A stretch of DNA of 64,000 bases. It comes from Porifericola rhodea (GTDB lineage: Bacteria; Bacteroidota; Bacteroidia; Cytophagales; Cyclobacteriaceae). The position numbers were made by a program, and so were the translations under genes. Location: positions 2,271,501-2,335,500 of the forward strand of contig NZ_CP119421.1 of the NCBI RefSeq assembly GCF_030506305.1. The letters are read 5' to 3'. Positions 56,429 through 64,000 of the stretch are shown here, in pieces (position 1 is the stretch's first letter; each line of letters begins with the position of its first letter). A model generated the notes under the pieces. That model worked only from the letters and a program-made list of their open reading frames with translations. It ran no database searches and was not told the DNA's origin.

Positions 56429-56974
56429 ATGGCAGTTAAAAAAGCATTCAATCTGAAAAAATGGATAGATGAGCATCGCGATATACTTAAACCTCCAGTC
56501 GGCAATGCACAGGTGTATGAAGATACAGATGATTTTATTGTAATGGTGGTCGGTGGACCCAATACCCGCAAAGATTTTCATTACAACGAAACAGAGGAAT
56601 TCTTCTACCAATTGGAAGGAGAAATTACAGTGAAAATCAGAGAGAATGGCGAAACTAAAGATGTGGTGATACAGGAAGGTGACATTTTTCTTTGTCCTGC
56701 CAAAATGCCTCATAGCCCTAGACGCCCCGCCAACACCATAGGTTTAGTAATTGAGAAGAAACGAAATGTAGAGCATACAGATGGGCTTATGTGGTTTTGC
56801 GAAAACTGTGGAAACAAGCTGTACGAAGAATATTTTCCACTAAAAAATATTGTAGAGCAACTCCCACCCATCATTAATAAATTTCATAATTCTGATGATT
56901 TACGTACCTGCAATCAATGCGGCACGTACATGGAAATACCTTCTTCACCTAAGCAGCCAGAAGAGGCCAAATAG
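56429..56974 (+). CDS. 3-hydroxyanthranilate 3,4-dioxygenase
   Basis: A 181-residue cupin dioxygenase that opens the ring of 3-hydroxyanthranilate to give the precursor of quinolinate, in tryptophan breakdown or in NAD synthesis by the kynurenine route. The iron ligands are His51, Glu57 and His95, at exactly the positions known for the bacterial enzyme, and Arg47, Arg99 and Glu110 match the substrate-binding residues. A rubredoxin-like second metal site is present (Cys124, Cys127, Cys161, Cys164), as in bacterial and fungal forms. Cytoplasmic. No other kynurenine-pathway gene is adjacent, so the rest of the route must lie elsewhere. It carries its own promoter. Confidence 0.95.
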   Translation: MAVKKAFNLKKWIDEHRDILKPPVGNAQVYEDTDDFIVMVVGGPNTRKDFHYNETEEFFYQLEGEITVKIRENGETKDVVIQEGDIFLCPAKMPHSPRRPANTIGLVIEKKRNVEHTDGLMWFCENCGNKLYEEYFPLKNIVEQLPPIINKFHNSDDLRTCNQCGTYMEIPSSPKQPEEAK

Positions 56975-56980
56975 TATATA

Positions 56981-57017
56981 AAGCAGATGTATAGGGCAGG
57001 AACTTATACATCTGCTT
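56981..57017. terminator. Hairpin between convergent dioxygenase and DUF547 genes
   Basis: Perfect 13-base arms (AAGCAGATGTATA, 56981-56993; TATACATCTGCTT, 57005-57017) enclose an 11-base loop. T runs are short on both sides. The place, between two convergent genes, suggests a bidirectional terminator. Confidence 0.7.
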
Positions 57018-57021
57018 GCTA

Positions 57022-57741
57022 CTAGTTATCATTAAGCGTCCAGTCGTACTCGTAATAGCCTAAGCTGTAGCCTTCGGGTATTTTTTCCTTTCTGTATTGA
57101 TTAATATAGGCCAAGGTAGATTCAGCAGAGCGTAGGAAGTCCTGTTGATACCACTCAAAAATTTTAGAAACCGCTACCTTATCTTCAGAGGCTTTTACTC
57201 GGATAAACTCATCATTGTTCAGTGCCTTTTCTGTCATTTGCTTCATCTGTTGCTCTAGCTGATCGGCACTAAAAGCAAAACTTGCCAGCGGTGGACAACT
57301 TTGTGCTGCGCATACGAGTACAAAATGAATTCTGGCATCTTGGTAAGGCTGCAATAGCTTTTGTTTTTCTAAAGCGTTGAGTGTAAGCATTTCATGGGCT
57401 GTTTTATGCTTCTGCTTGTCAAAAAAACCATCTATATCCATAGGAGACTTCACCGGATAGTTTTTAGCGATCTGGTGGATGACAATCAGGTTATAGGCAT
57501 TTATGTAGAAAGCTTTTTTTTCGTTATCCTGTACCCCTTCAAGTTTCATGTTTCCGATATTCTGGTATAGAGATGCTATCTCTTCCATATTATTCTTAAC
57601 AGCCTGATAGTCTACCAGGCCATTTTTGACATAAGTCTGGAAAAAACTATGAGTTTCCTGAGTAAATGCATTGAGGTTTTGTGCCGCCACCGTAGAATAA
57701 ATGAACGTGCTGCAAAACAAAAAAATAAGAATATGTTTCAT
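57022..57741 (-). CDS. DUF547 domain protein, secreted
   Basis: A protein of about 239 residues of the DUF547 family. I chose the start at 57741 (MKHILIFLF), which gives a signal peptide ending near VAAQ; the longer frame reads into the divergent promoter. The domain carries KKAFYINAYNLIVIHQIAKNYPV near 72-94 and HFVLVCAAQSCPPLASFAF near 136-154, whose Cys pair and preceding His are typical of this family and hint at a cysteine hydrolase- or transglutaminase-like site. Function is not established. The gene is divergent from the FAD oxidoreductase, with a palindrome between. Confidence 0.87.
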   Translation of the reverse strand: MKHILIFLFCSTFIYSTVAAQNLNAFTQETHSFFQTYVKNGLVDYQAVKNNMEEIASLYQNIGNMKLEGVQDNEKKAFYINAYNLIVIHQIAKNYPVKSPMDIDGFFDKQKHKTAHEMLTLNALEKQKLLQPYQDARIHFVLVCAAQSCPPLASFAFSADQLEQQMKQMTEKALNNDEFIRVKASEDKVAVSKIFEWYQQDFLRSAESTLAYINQYRKEKIPEGYSLGYYEYDWTLNDN

Positions 57742-57794
57742 ATCTCTATAAGTTGATGTGCGTTTACAAATAACGTATAAGGTTACACTTAGGG

Positions 57795-57812
57795 ATGTCA
57801 ACTGTTTGACAT
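57795..57812. promoter_or_regulatory. 18-bp palindrome between DUF547 and FAD oxidoreductase genes
   Basis: ATGTCAACTGTTTGACAT: perfect seven-base arms with a four-base centre, 54 bases before the DUF547 start and 62 before the oxidoreductase start. Size and symmetry suit a dimeric regulator; the half-site has some likeness to Crp/Fnr-type sites, but the spacing is different. A TAGCTTTA near-match to the -7 element lies downstream at 57833-57840. Confidence 0.5.
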
Positions 57813-57873
57813 TTTATATATTGAATACACCTTAGCTTTACTTCTGTTCAATCGTTTTTTTACACTCATTTAC

Positions 57874-59217
57874 ATGAAAAAAATTTGCATCATCGGAAAT
57901 GGAATTGCAGGTATCACTGCAGCACGCCATATCCGCAAGCAAAAAAAAGCCTCAGAATATAGCATAACCGTCATTTCAGCTGAATCTGAACATTTCTTTT
58001 CGCGAACTGCCCTCATGTATATCTACATGGGCCATATGCTTTACGAACATACCAAGCCCTACGAAGACTGGTTTTGGGAGAAAAACGACATTCAACTGCT
58101 ACACGACTATGTCGAAAGGGTAGATACAAAGCAAAAGACACTGCATTTGCAGAAGGGGCACCCGCTTTCTTATGATATTCTGCTGCTAGCCACAGGCTCT
58201 CAGGGAAACAGGGCCGGATGGCCGGGAGAAAAGCTGAAAGGTGTGCAGGGGATGATTACTAAGCAGGATATAGAAGCTATGGAAGAAAATACCAAGGATA
58301 TAGAGCGGGGAGTAATTGTAGGAGGCGGACTTATAGGTATAGAGATGGCGGAGTGCCTGCATTCGCGCCATATTCCAGTTACACTGATTATACGTGAGTC
58401 TGCCTACTGGAACCACGTGTTGCCACTGCCGGAAGCAAAAATGGTAAGCAGGCACATCAGAAAACATGGTGTAGACTTGCGAGAAAACACAAATTTTAAG
58501 GAAATAAAAGGTGATGAGCAGGGAAGAGTAAGCGCAGCAGTGGTGGAGTCCGGAGAAGAAATACCCTGTCAGTTTATTGGAATTACTATTGGCGTTAGGC
58601 CTAATATTACTTTTCTGGAAGGCTCAGGTATAGAGACCGACAGAGGAATTTTAGTAAATGAGTTTCTGGAAACGAATATACCTGATGTATATGCAGTTGG
58701 AGATTGTGCCCAGCATAGAGTTGCTCCTGAAGGGCGCAGAAATATTGAGCAGATATGGTATAGTGGCCGCATGCAGGGAGAAACAGTAGCTCAAACCATT
58801 TGTGGTAACAAGATGAAATATGTGCCTGGCGTTTTCTTTAACTCAGCTAAATTTTTTGATATAGAATATCAGGTTTATGGCGAAATAAATGCCCAGCCTA
58901 AAGAGGGTGAAAAACATTTTTACTGGCTAAACGAAGAGAAGGAAGTCGCATTTCGTGTAGCATTTGATCTGGAGAACAGCACAGTAAAGGGGTTTAACCT
59001 GATGGGAATGCGCTACCGGCATGAGGTATGTGCTCGCTGGATTAAGGAGAAAAGAGATATTAGTTATGTAATGGCTCACCTGTCAGAAGCGAACTTTGAT
59101 CCTGAATTTTTCAAAAAATACGAAGATAACATCCTGCAAAAGTTTAATGCAGACTTTCCTGAAAAAGCGGTAAAGCACAAAAAGAAAAGTAAAATCGCCG
59201 CACTTTTTGGTTTTTAA
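57874..59217 (+). CDS. NAD(P)H-type FAD-dependent oxidoreductase
   Basis: A 447-residue two-dinucleotide flavoprotein of the rubredoxin reductase/NirB N-terminal type. The FAD site is IGNGIAGITAARHIRK (7-22), the NAD(P)H site is GVIVGGGLIGIEMAECL (146-162), and the late DVYAVGDCAQHR near 269-280 closes the FAD site. The C-terminal 110 residues form an extra domain rich in charge. There is no membrane segment. The membrane polyferredoxin gene begins 12 bases after the stop, so this is likely the cytoplasmic electron-entry subunit of a pair. Electron acceptor and role are not known. Confidence 0.9.
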   Translation: MKKICIIGNGIAGITAARHIRKQKKASEYSITVISAESEHFFSRTALMYIYMGHMLYEHTKPYEDWFWEKNDIQLLHDYVERVDTKQKTLHLQKGHPLSYDILLLATGSQGNRAGWPGEKLKGVQGMITKQDIEAMEENTKDIERGVIVGGGLIGIEMAECLHSRHIPVTLIIRESAYWNHVLPLPEAKMVSRHIRKHGVDLRENTNFKEIKGDEQGRVSAAVVESGEEIPCQFIGITIGVRPNITFLEGSGIETDRGILVNEFLETNIPDVYAVGDCAQHRVAPEGRRNIEQIWYSGRMQGETVAQTICGNKMKYVPGVFFNSAKFFDIEYQVYGEINAQPKEGEKHFYWLNEEKEVAFRVAFDLENSTVKGFNLMGMRYRHEVCARWIKEKRDISYVMAHLSEANFDPEFFKKYEDNILQKFNADFPEKAVKHKKKSKIAALFGF

Positions 59218-59229
59218 TTTCCTACTAAC

Positions 59230-61140
59230 ATGAATAAAGTAAATAGCATACGCCTCATAGGACTTGTCATTTTTTTGATTGGGTTTGGGCTCTTTATAGG
59301 ATTGTTTTTTATGTCAGATTACCAGCTTACGAAAGATATTCTAAAGCAAGAGCTGGCTACAGATCAGGATATTGAACAATCACCAAATGCTGCTCAGCCT
59401 GAATCTTCTCAGCAAAATAATGCAGAAGCAGAAACTACAGCAGATCCTCAGGAGAGTGCAGACAAAGCGGCTGGGGCCAGTAATTATCAGCTAGTATTAC
59501 AAGAGGCTGATAAACTCTTAGGACAAACCTACTCTAACAATTTTACATTTGTAAATGAGCTAAATCAGGTATGGTACCGTGCCAATGAGCGTAGCAGAAA
59601 GCTATATGGTATCAGCCAGGAAGAACTGAGTAAGCTTATAGAGGCGGTAGTCAATAATGAGCTTACATACAGTGCCGAAGTGGTAAAAAACGTACTTACT
59701 GGCGAGGATGAAACTAGTACCCTTAAAAGAGAAAAGCTACTCTCTTACACCGGGTGGATGGAAGGGAAGGCTTACGAAAGCAAGGAAGCAATCAGCCAGC
59801 AGCTTGAAACCACAGTAAATAGTGTCAATAACGATATTAGTGGGCAGAAGGGAATTAGTAGCTACCGCAGAAAGACACTAAACACTTCTGTAGTCAAAGC
59901 TTCTACCATAGGTCTGATTAAAGAGCAGACGCTACTTATTCTGTTGCTTTCCGTAGGTCTTACAGTCGTTGGGGCTTTGCTCTATATTTTACCTGGCGTA
60001 AAAGAACTTCCCGGTATTAAGCATAATGGAATCTTTTTCAGCGCGCTAAAAAATCGTGGTTGGCTTGGTATACTATTAGGTGTTTTTCTTATCCTTTTTT
60101 ATGTGGTATTGTACTTCTACCCTTACTACATGACTAACTGGATTGTACTTGTAGACCCGGTAAGCTACTGGCTAAAGGGCAGCCCTGCCGGAGAGTTTTT
60201 TCTCTATGGCTTTTTGTATACCCTGGCTATTTTAGTAATGGGTGTACGCATGTTCATGAAGTACCGACATAGCAATTACCATCTTATTCGTACCAGTTCG
60301 GTAATGTTCTTTCAGTTGGCCTTTGCCTTTCTGCTTCCCGAAATACTACTACGCCTCAACTACCCTTATTACGACTTTAAAAATATCTGGCCCCTGGATT
60401 ATGACTTTTTCTTTCCCAGCAGCCTCAACCAATTAATAGAGGCAGGAGGCTTAGGTACTTTCATGCTTTTCTGGGGTATTGTATTAATTGTAATAGGTGT
60501 ACCAGTACTGGTCTATTTTTACGGTAAGCGCTGGTATTGCTCCTGGGTATGCGGTTGCGGAGGACTGGCAGAAACTTTAGGAGACCCCTATCGCCAGTTA
60601 TCTGATAAGTCACTGAAAGCCTGGAATATAGAACGTTGGCTGGTACATGGTGTGCTGGCTTTCTCTGTACTCATGACTATCGGTATGGTCTATACATTCT
60701 TTACAGGTAGTGGTAGTCTGATAGGCATACCTACATATACGGTAGCAGAGTTTTATGGCTTTTTTATAGGTGCTGGTTTTGCCGGGGTAATTGGTACCGG
60801 TTTTTATCCGTTAATGGGAAATCGGGTATGGTGCCGATTTGGGTGTCCGCTGGCAGCCTATCTGGGCATAGTACAGCGGTTTAAGTCTAGGTTCCGCATT
60901 ACTACCAATGGGGGGCAATGTATATCTTGTGGTAACTGTTCTACCTATTGCGAGATGGGTATAGATGTACGTTGGTATGCACAAAGAGGGCAAAATATAG
61001 TAAGAGCCTCATGCGTAGGTTGTGGCGTTTGTTCTTCGGTATGCCCACGGGGTGTGCTCAAACTGGAGAATGCTAAGGAAGAGGGGCGTTTTGGCAAGCC
61101 AATACTAATAGGTAATGAAAGCGTGAAAGTAGATGCATAG
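59230..61140 (+). CDS. Membrane polyferredoxin with extracytoplasmic domain
   Basis: A 636-residue membrane iron-sulfur protein distantly like NapH, NosR and CcoG. It begins with one membrane segment (about 9-28), then about 200 residues outside the cytoplasm: an acidic Gln/Ala-rich linker (45-85) and a helical domain (87-225) that I do not recognise. Membrane segments follow at about 230-253, 275-298, 322-342, 355-372, 408-430, 468-490 and 508-528. Cys motifs between and after them are C437SWVC441 and C535RFGC539P, then two 4Fe-4S clusters: C564-C567-C570-C574 and C595-C598-C601-C605P. It likely passes electrons across the membrane from the FAD oxidoreductase encoded just upstream. The final acceptor is unknown. 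Confidence 0.88.
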   Translation: MNKVNSIRLIGLVIFLIGFGLFIGLFFMSDYQLTKDILKQELATDQDIEQSPNAAQPESSQQNNAEAETTADPQESADKAAGASNYQLVLQEADKLLGQTYSNNFTFVNELNQVWYRANERSRKLYGISQEELSKLIEAVVNNELTYSAEVVKNVLTGEDETSTLKREKLLSYTGWMEGKAYESKEAISQQLETTVNSVNNDISGQKGISSYRRKTLNTSVVKASTIGLIKEQTLLILLLSVGLTVVGALLYILPGVKELPGIKHNGIFFSALKNRGWLGILLGVFLILFYVVLYFYPYYMTNWIVLVDPVSYWLKGSPAGEFFLYGFLYTLAILVMGVRMFMKYRHSNYHLIRTSSVMFFQLAFAFLLPEILLRLNYPYYDFKNIWPLDYDFFFPSSLNQLIEAGGLGTFMLFWGIVLIVIGVPVLVYFYGKRWYCSWVCGCGGLAETLGDPYRQLSDKSLKAWNIERWLVHGVLAFSVLMTIGMVYTFFTGSGSLIGIPTYTVAEFYGFFIGAGFAGVIGTGFYPLMGNRVWCRFGCPLAAYLGIVQRFKSRFRITTNGGQCISCGNCSTYCEMGIDVRWYAQRGQNIVRASCVGCGVCSSVCPRGVLKLENAKEEGRFGKPILIGNESVKVDA

Positions 61141-61166
61141 CTCTTACCAAACAGATAAAAATTTAG

Positions 61167-61197
61167 AGGCTGGCGAATATTCCGCTAGCCTTTTTTT
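61167..61197 (+). terminator. Terminator of the oxidoreductase/polyferredoxin operon
   Basis: A nine-base stem with one G-T pair (61167-61175 with 61183-61191), seven-base loop, and a T run to 61197. Confidence 0.88.
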
Positions 61198-61239
61198 ATG
61201 TTTGTTTAGTTCCTATAAATATGAAACAAAGTGTGTGAA

Positions 61240-62163
61240 ATGACTCAGGATTATTGCTGGCCTAATTTATTTGTTCCAGGAGCTGGAAAATCAGGAACTA
61301 CTTCTCTACACCATTACCTAAACCAGCACCCGGATATATGGATGTCAGAGGAAAAGGAGCCTGTTTACTTTAACAATCCAGAGCGTTGGCAAAGCGAAAA
61401 GAGCCGTAAATACTATTTGTCTTTATTTGTGGGAGGAAAAACCAAACTTTACAGGGGAGAAAGTAGCACAGGCTACATGACATCTGAAGGAGCAATTGGT
61501 AGAATCAAAAGCACTGTTACTGAACCCAAGTTTATTTTTATACTTAGAAACCCTATTGACCGTGCTTTTTCTCACTATAAATGGCTTTTAGGTTCTGGGT
61601 TTGAAAAGCGTCCATTCAAAGAGGCTTTTTTAGATAGCTATCACTGTTTTAAGCAAGGTAAAACGTCAAGGCCATCTTACTATAGCGAGAGCTTGTACTA
61701 TTATTGGATAAACCGGTACTTAACAGAATTCAGGAGAGATAATGTACATATACTTACTACCGAAGACTTACATTCAGACACATTAAATCAAATTAATTTA
61801 TGCTTTGAATTTCTTGAGCTTCGTCCATTAAAATCACTCAAGAATACACAGTCTAATGAAAGTGTAATACTACATAATCCCTCTATATACAATAAATTTT
61901 CAAGATTTATTGCTGCCAAAAAGAAGGGCCCATTAATGACATTTTATCAAAGTTTGCTACCTGCTCAGTACCGAATGTGGTTAAGAAGAAAAATTATCGG
62001 AGCACTTGAGTACTATAAGTATCATTTGGCTAAACATAGCCCTATGTTAACCATAGAAGAAGAAGATCGCCAATGGTTAAAACACTTTTTTCAAAAAGAT
62101 GTAGTAAACCTCATGGCGACCTTTCCGCAAACCTCGTTTAAAAGCTGGAAAGATTTTTTATAG
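61240..62163 (+). CDS. Sulfotransferase
   Basis: A sulfotransferase of about 307 residues, which moves the sulfo group of PAPS to a hydroxyl or amine. I prefer the ATG at 61240; a GTG lies three codons upstream. The 5'-phosphosulfate loop is PGAGKSGTTSLHHYL near residue 10, and the 3'-phosphate-binding stretch is FIFILRNPIDRAFSHYKW near 97-114. A conserved EKEPVYFNN follows the first. It lacks a membrane anchor, so it works in the cytoplasm. Acceptor unknown: surface polysaccharide, lipid or small molecule. It stands alone after a terminator. Confidence 0.9.
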   Translation: MTQDYCWPNLFVPGAGKSGTTSLHHYLNQHPDIWMSEEKEPVYFNNPERWQSEKSRKYYLSLFVGGKTKLYRGESSTGYMTSEGAIGRIKSTVTEPKFIFILRNPIDRAFSHYKWLLGSGFEKRPFKEAFLDSYHCFKQGKTSRPSYYSESLYYYWINRYLTEFRRDNVHILTTEDLHSDTLNQINLCFEFLELRPLKSLKNTQSNESVILHNPSIYNKFSRFIAAKKKGPLMTFYQSLLPAQYRMWLRRKIIGALEYYKYHLAKHSPMLTIEEEDRQWLKHFFQKDVVNLMATFPQTSFKSWKDFL

Positions 62164-62468
62164 TCTAGTATATAGCACTATTGCTGTGTATAAGCCAGTA
62201 GTAGGTTTAGGTATTGCTATCTTAATAGAAGTTATCGCCAGTTGGCTTCCTTTTGTACTACTGATTCATTTTGGTAGCTCAGCTAATTGCAATTCTTGTT
62301 GAAGAATTTACAAAAGCATAAAATCTTTCTTAATTATACTATTCTTCGTTTCATTGTTACTTAACCTGCCAAAAATGTTTATTGTCGTTAAGATCAAAGA
62401 CTTTTTACTCTAAATCCTCTAACTTTACAGCCCTAATTTTTTCCGGAAACCTAACAAAACTTGAATAT
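62164..62468. other. Intergenic region before aspS
   Basis: About 305 AT-rich bases. TAACTTTA at 62420-62427 is one base off the -7 consensus, but has no partner at the correct distance. No terminator after the sulfotransferase gene is visible. Confidence 0.5.
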
Positions 62469-64000
62469 ATGCTACGTACGCATACCTGTGGAGAACTTCG
62501 TATAGAAGACGTCAATAAAGAAGTTAGCCTGAGTGGCTGGGCCCAGCGTGTAAGGGACAAAGGAGGAGTCATCTGGATAGACCTTCGCGACCGTTATGGT
62601 CTTACTCAGCTAATTTTTAAAGAAGGAGAGACTGCTTCTGAACTTATAGATAAAGCTAGAGAAGTAGGACGAGAGTTTGTGCTACAGGTACAGGGCAAAG
62701 TGATAGAAAGAGTATCCAAAAACCCAAAAATGCCTACCGGCGATGTGGAATTGGAAGTGACTGGGCTTACAATTTTAAACTCTTCTAAAACACCTCCTTT
62801 TACGATTGAAGATGATACCGATGGTGGCGAGGATTTAAGAATGAAGTACCGCTATCTGGACCTGCGCCGCAATGCTGTACGCAACAAATTACATTTGCGT
62901 CATAAAATGATGCAGCACACCCGCCGCTTCCTGGATGGGCAGAGCTTTATTGAAGTAGAAACCCCGGTCCTTATCAAATCTACTCCTGAAGGCGCACGCG
63001 ATTTTGTAGTCCCCTCTCGTATGCATCCCGGAGAGTTTTATGCCCTGCCACAATCACCTCAAACCTTTAAGCAACTGCTGATGGTTTCTGGTTTTGACCG
63101 TTACTTCCAGATTGTAAAGTGCTTTCGGGATGAAGATCTACGTGCAGACCGTCAGCCTGAATTTACTCAGATAGACTGTGAGATGTCTTTTGTGACGCAG
63201 GAAGATATCCTAAACACTTTTGAAAGCCTTACCAAATATCTTTTTAAAGAGATAAAAGGTATTGAGATTACGGATTTTCCTCGCATGAGCTATGCGGATG
63301 CCATGAAGTATTACGGTTCAGATAAGCCAGATACTCGCTTTGGGATGAGGTTTACCGAGCTTAATGAGCTTACGCAAAATAAAGGCTTCAAAGTATTTGA
63401 TAGTGCGGAATTAGTAGTTGGAATAAGTGCTGATGGCTGCGCTTCTTACAGTCGTAAACAGTTAGATGCGCTGACAGATTTTGTTACTCGTCCGCAGGTA
63501 GGGGCAAAGGGGCTAGTGTATGTTAAGTGCAATGAAGATGGTTCTTTCAAATCTTCGGTAGATAAATTTTATACCCAGGAGGATCTAAAAGAGTGGATGG
63601 AAGCTATGGGGGCTAAAGCAGGAGACCTGCTGCTAATCCTGGCTGGCGAGGCGAACAAAACTCGTAAGGCGCTGAACGAACTTCGTCTGCATATGGGTAG
63701 CGAGCTGGGTTTAAGAGACAAAAACGATTACAAACCACTGTGGGTGGTAGACTTTCCTCTCCTGGAGTGGGATGAAGAGCTAGAACGCTTCCATGCGATG
63801 CACCACCCCTTCACCTCGCCTAAGCCTGAAGATATAGACAAGCTGGATTCTGAGCCAGGTGCAGTAAGAGCGAATGCTTACGATCTGGTTATCAATGGTG
63901 TAGAAATAGGCGGAGGTTCTATAAGAATATACAATCGTGAGCTACAGAATACAATGTTCCGTAAGCTGGGCTTTAGCCAGGAAGAAGCACAAAAGCAATT
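62469..64000 (+). CDS. aspS: Aspartate-tRNA ligase, 3' truncated
   Basis: The first 510 codons of aspartyl-tRNA synthetase; the frame runs open to the window edge, and about 75 residues should follow. It starts at the ATG at 62469 ([11 protein letters not shown]), followed by the OB-fold anticodon-binding domain ([24 protein letters not shown]). Class II motifs are visible: motif 1 around the [20 protein letters not shown] region (codons near 160-180), and motif 2 as [24 protein letters not shown] near 210-235. An insert domain typical of the bacterial type follows. It charges tRNA-Asp in the cytoplasm. Confidence 0.97.
   Translation, partial: MLRTHTCGELRIEDVNKEVSLSGWAQRVRDKGGVIWIDLRDRYGLTQLIFKEGETASELIDKAREVGREFVLQVQGKVIERVSKNPKMPTGDVELEVTGLTILNSSKTPPFTIEDDTDGGEDLRMKYRYLDLRRNAVRNKLHLRHKMMQHTRRFLDGQSFIEVETPVLIKSTPEGARDFVVPSRMHPGEFYALPQSPQTFKQLLMVSGFDRYFQIVKCFRDEDLRADRQPEFTQIDCEMSFVTQEDILNTFESLTKYLFKEIKGIEITDFPRMSYADAMKYYGSDKPDTRFGMRFTELNELTQNKGFKVFDSAELVVGISADGCASYSRKQLDALTDFVTRPQVGAKGLVYVKCNEDGSFKSSVDKFYTQEDLKEWMEAMGAKAGDLLLILAGEANKTRKALNELRLHMGSELGLRDKNDYKPLWVVDFPLLEWDEELERFHAMHHPFTSPKPEDIDKLDSEPGAVRANAYDLVINGVEIGGGSIRIYNRELQNTMFRKLGFSQEEAQKQ

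Overview
The window comes from the chromosome of a Bacteroidota bacterium, most likely a free-living, probably marine member of the Cytophagales. The evidence is two SusC/SusD outer-membrane uptake pairs, type IX secretion signals (a gliding-motility-type C-terminal domain and a free-standing sorting-type domain), a hybrid two-component sensor with a periplasmic propeller, and promoters of the Bacteroidota form TTTG-N19-TAnnTTTG before tRNA-Glu and gapA. Base composition is moderate and even. I found no transposase, integrase, phage module or CRISPR array, so this reads as ordinary chromosome. Both edges cut genes: a PSD1/DUF1553 protein at the left and aspS at the right.

Layout. 1-3251: a DUF1553 gene (5' truncated) and a Tat-exported DUF1501 gene, one operon. 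3762-8090: a very large soluble sensor kinase with eight PAS domains and one GAF domain. 8188-14965 (minus): a three-gene operon, SusC-SusD-copper amine oxidase, with a strong terminator; it looks like an uptake-and-oxidation locus for amines. 15518-20537: small genes, including an AlkD-like DNA repair protein, a GH140-like glycosidase, pfkB coupled to a GNAT gene by an ATGA overlap, and TerC. 21124-26147: a second SusC-SusD operon with a small lipoprotein. 26362-30645: small unknown proteins, miaE, a family 2 glycosyltransferase and a 27-residue membrane peptide. 30775-38941: a LacI-type regulator divergent from a hybrid sensor kinase, then an esterase and a secreted aldose epimerase, suggesting carbohydrate use. 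39356-46706: MscS, DUF3078, a methylthioribose-kinase-like gene coupled to an ADP-ribosylglycohydrolase lipoprotein, a coiled-coil lipoprotein, a small T9SS-type protein, a rhomboid protease and a histone-deacetylase-like enzyme. 46801-53033: a giant FG-GAP/PKD surface protein, pncA, a lipoprotein, gapA and two identical tRNA-Glu genes. 53093-57741: a DsbA-like protein, TetR and a divergent FAD monooxygenase with two matching operators, a CheY-like regulator, 3-hydroxyanthranilate dioxygenase and DUF547. 57874-61140: an FAD oxidoreductase plus a membrane polyferredoxin. 61240-64000: a sulfotransferase and aspS.

The most promising under-described systems are the SusCD-amine oxidase operon (with a plus-strand terminator in its leader that may end an antisense RNA), and the oxidoreductase/polyferredoxin pair, whose membrane subunit has an unfamiliar extracytoplasmic domain and whose promoter region holds an 18-bp palindrome. 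Function calls come from reading motifs by eye; no database search was run.
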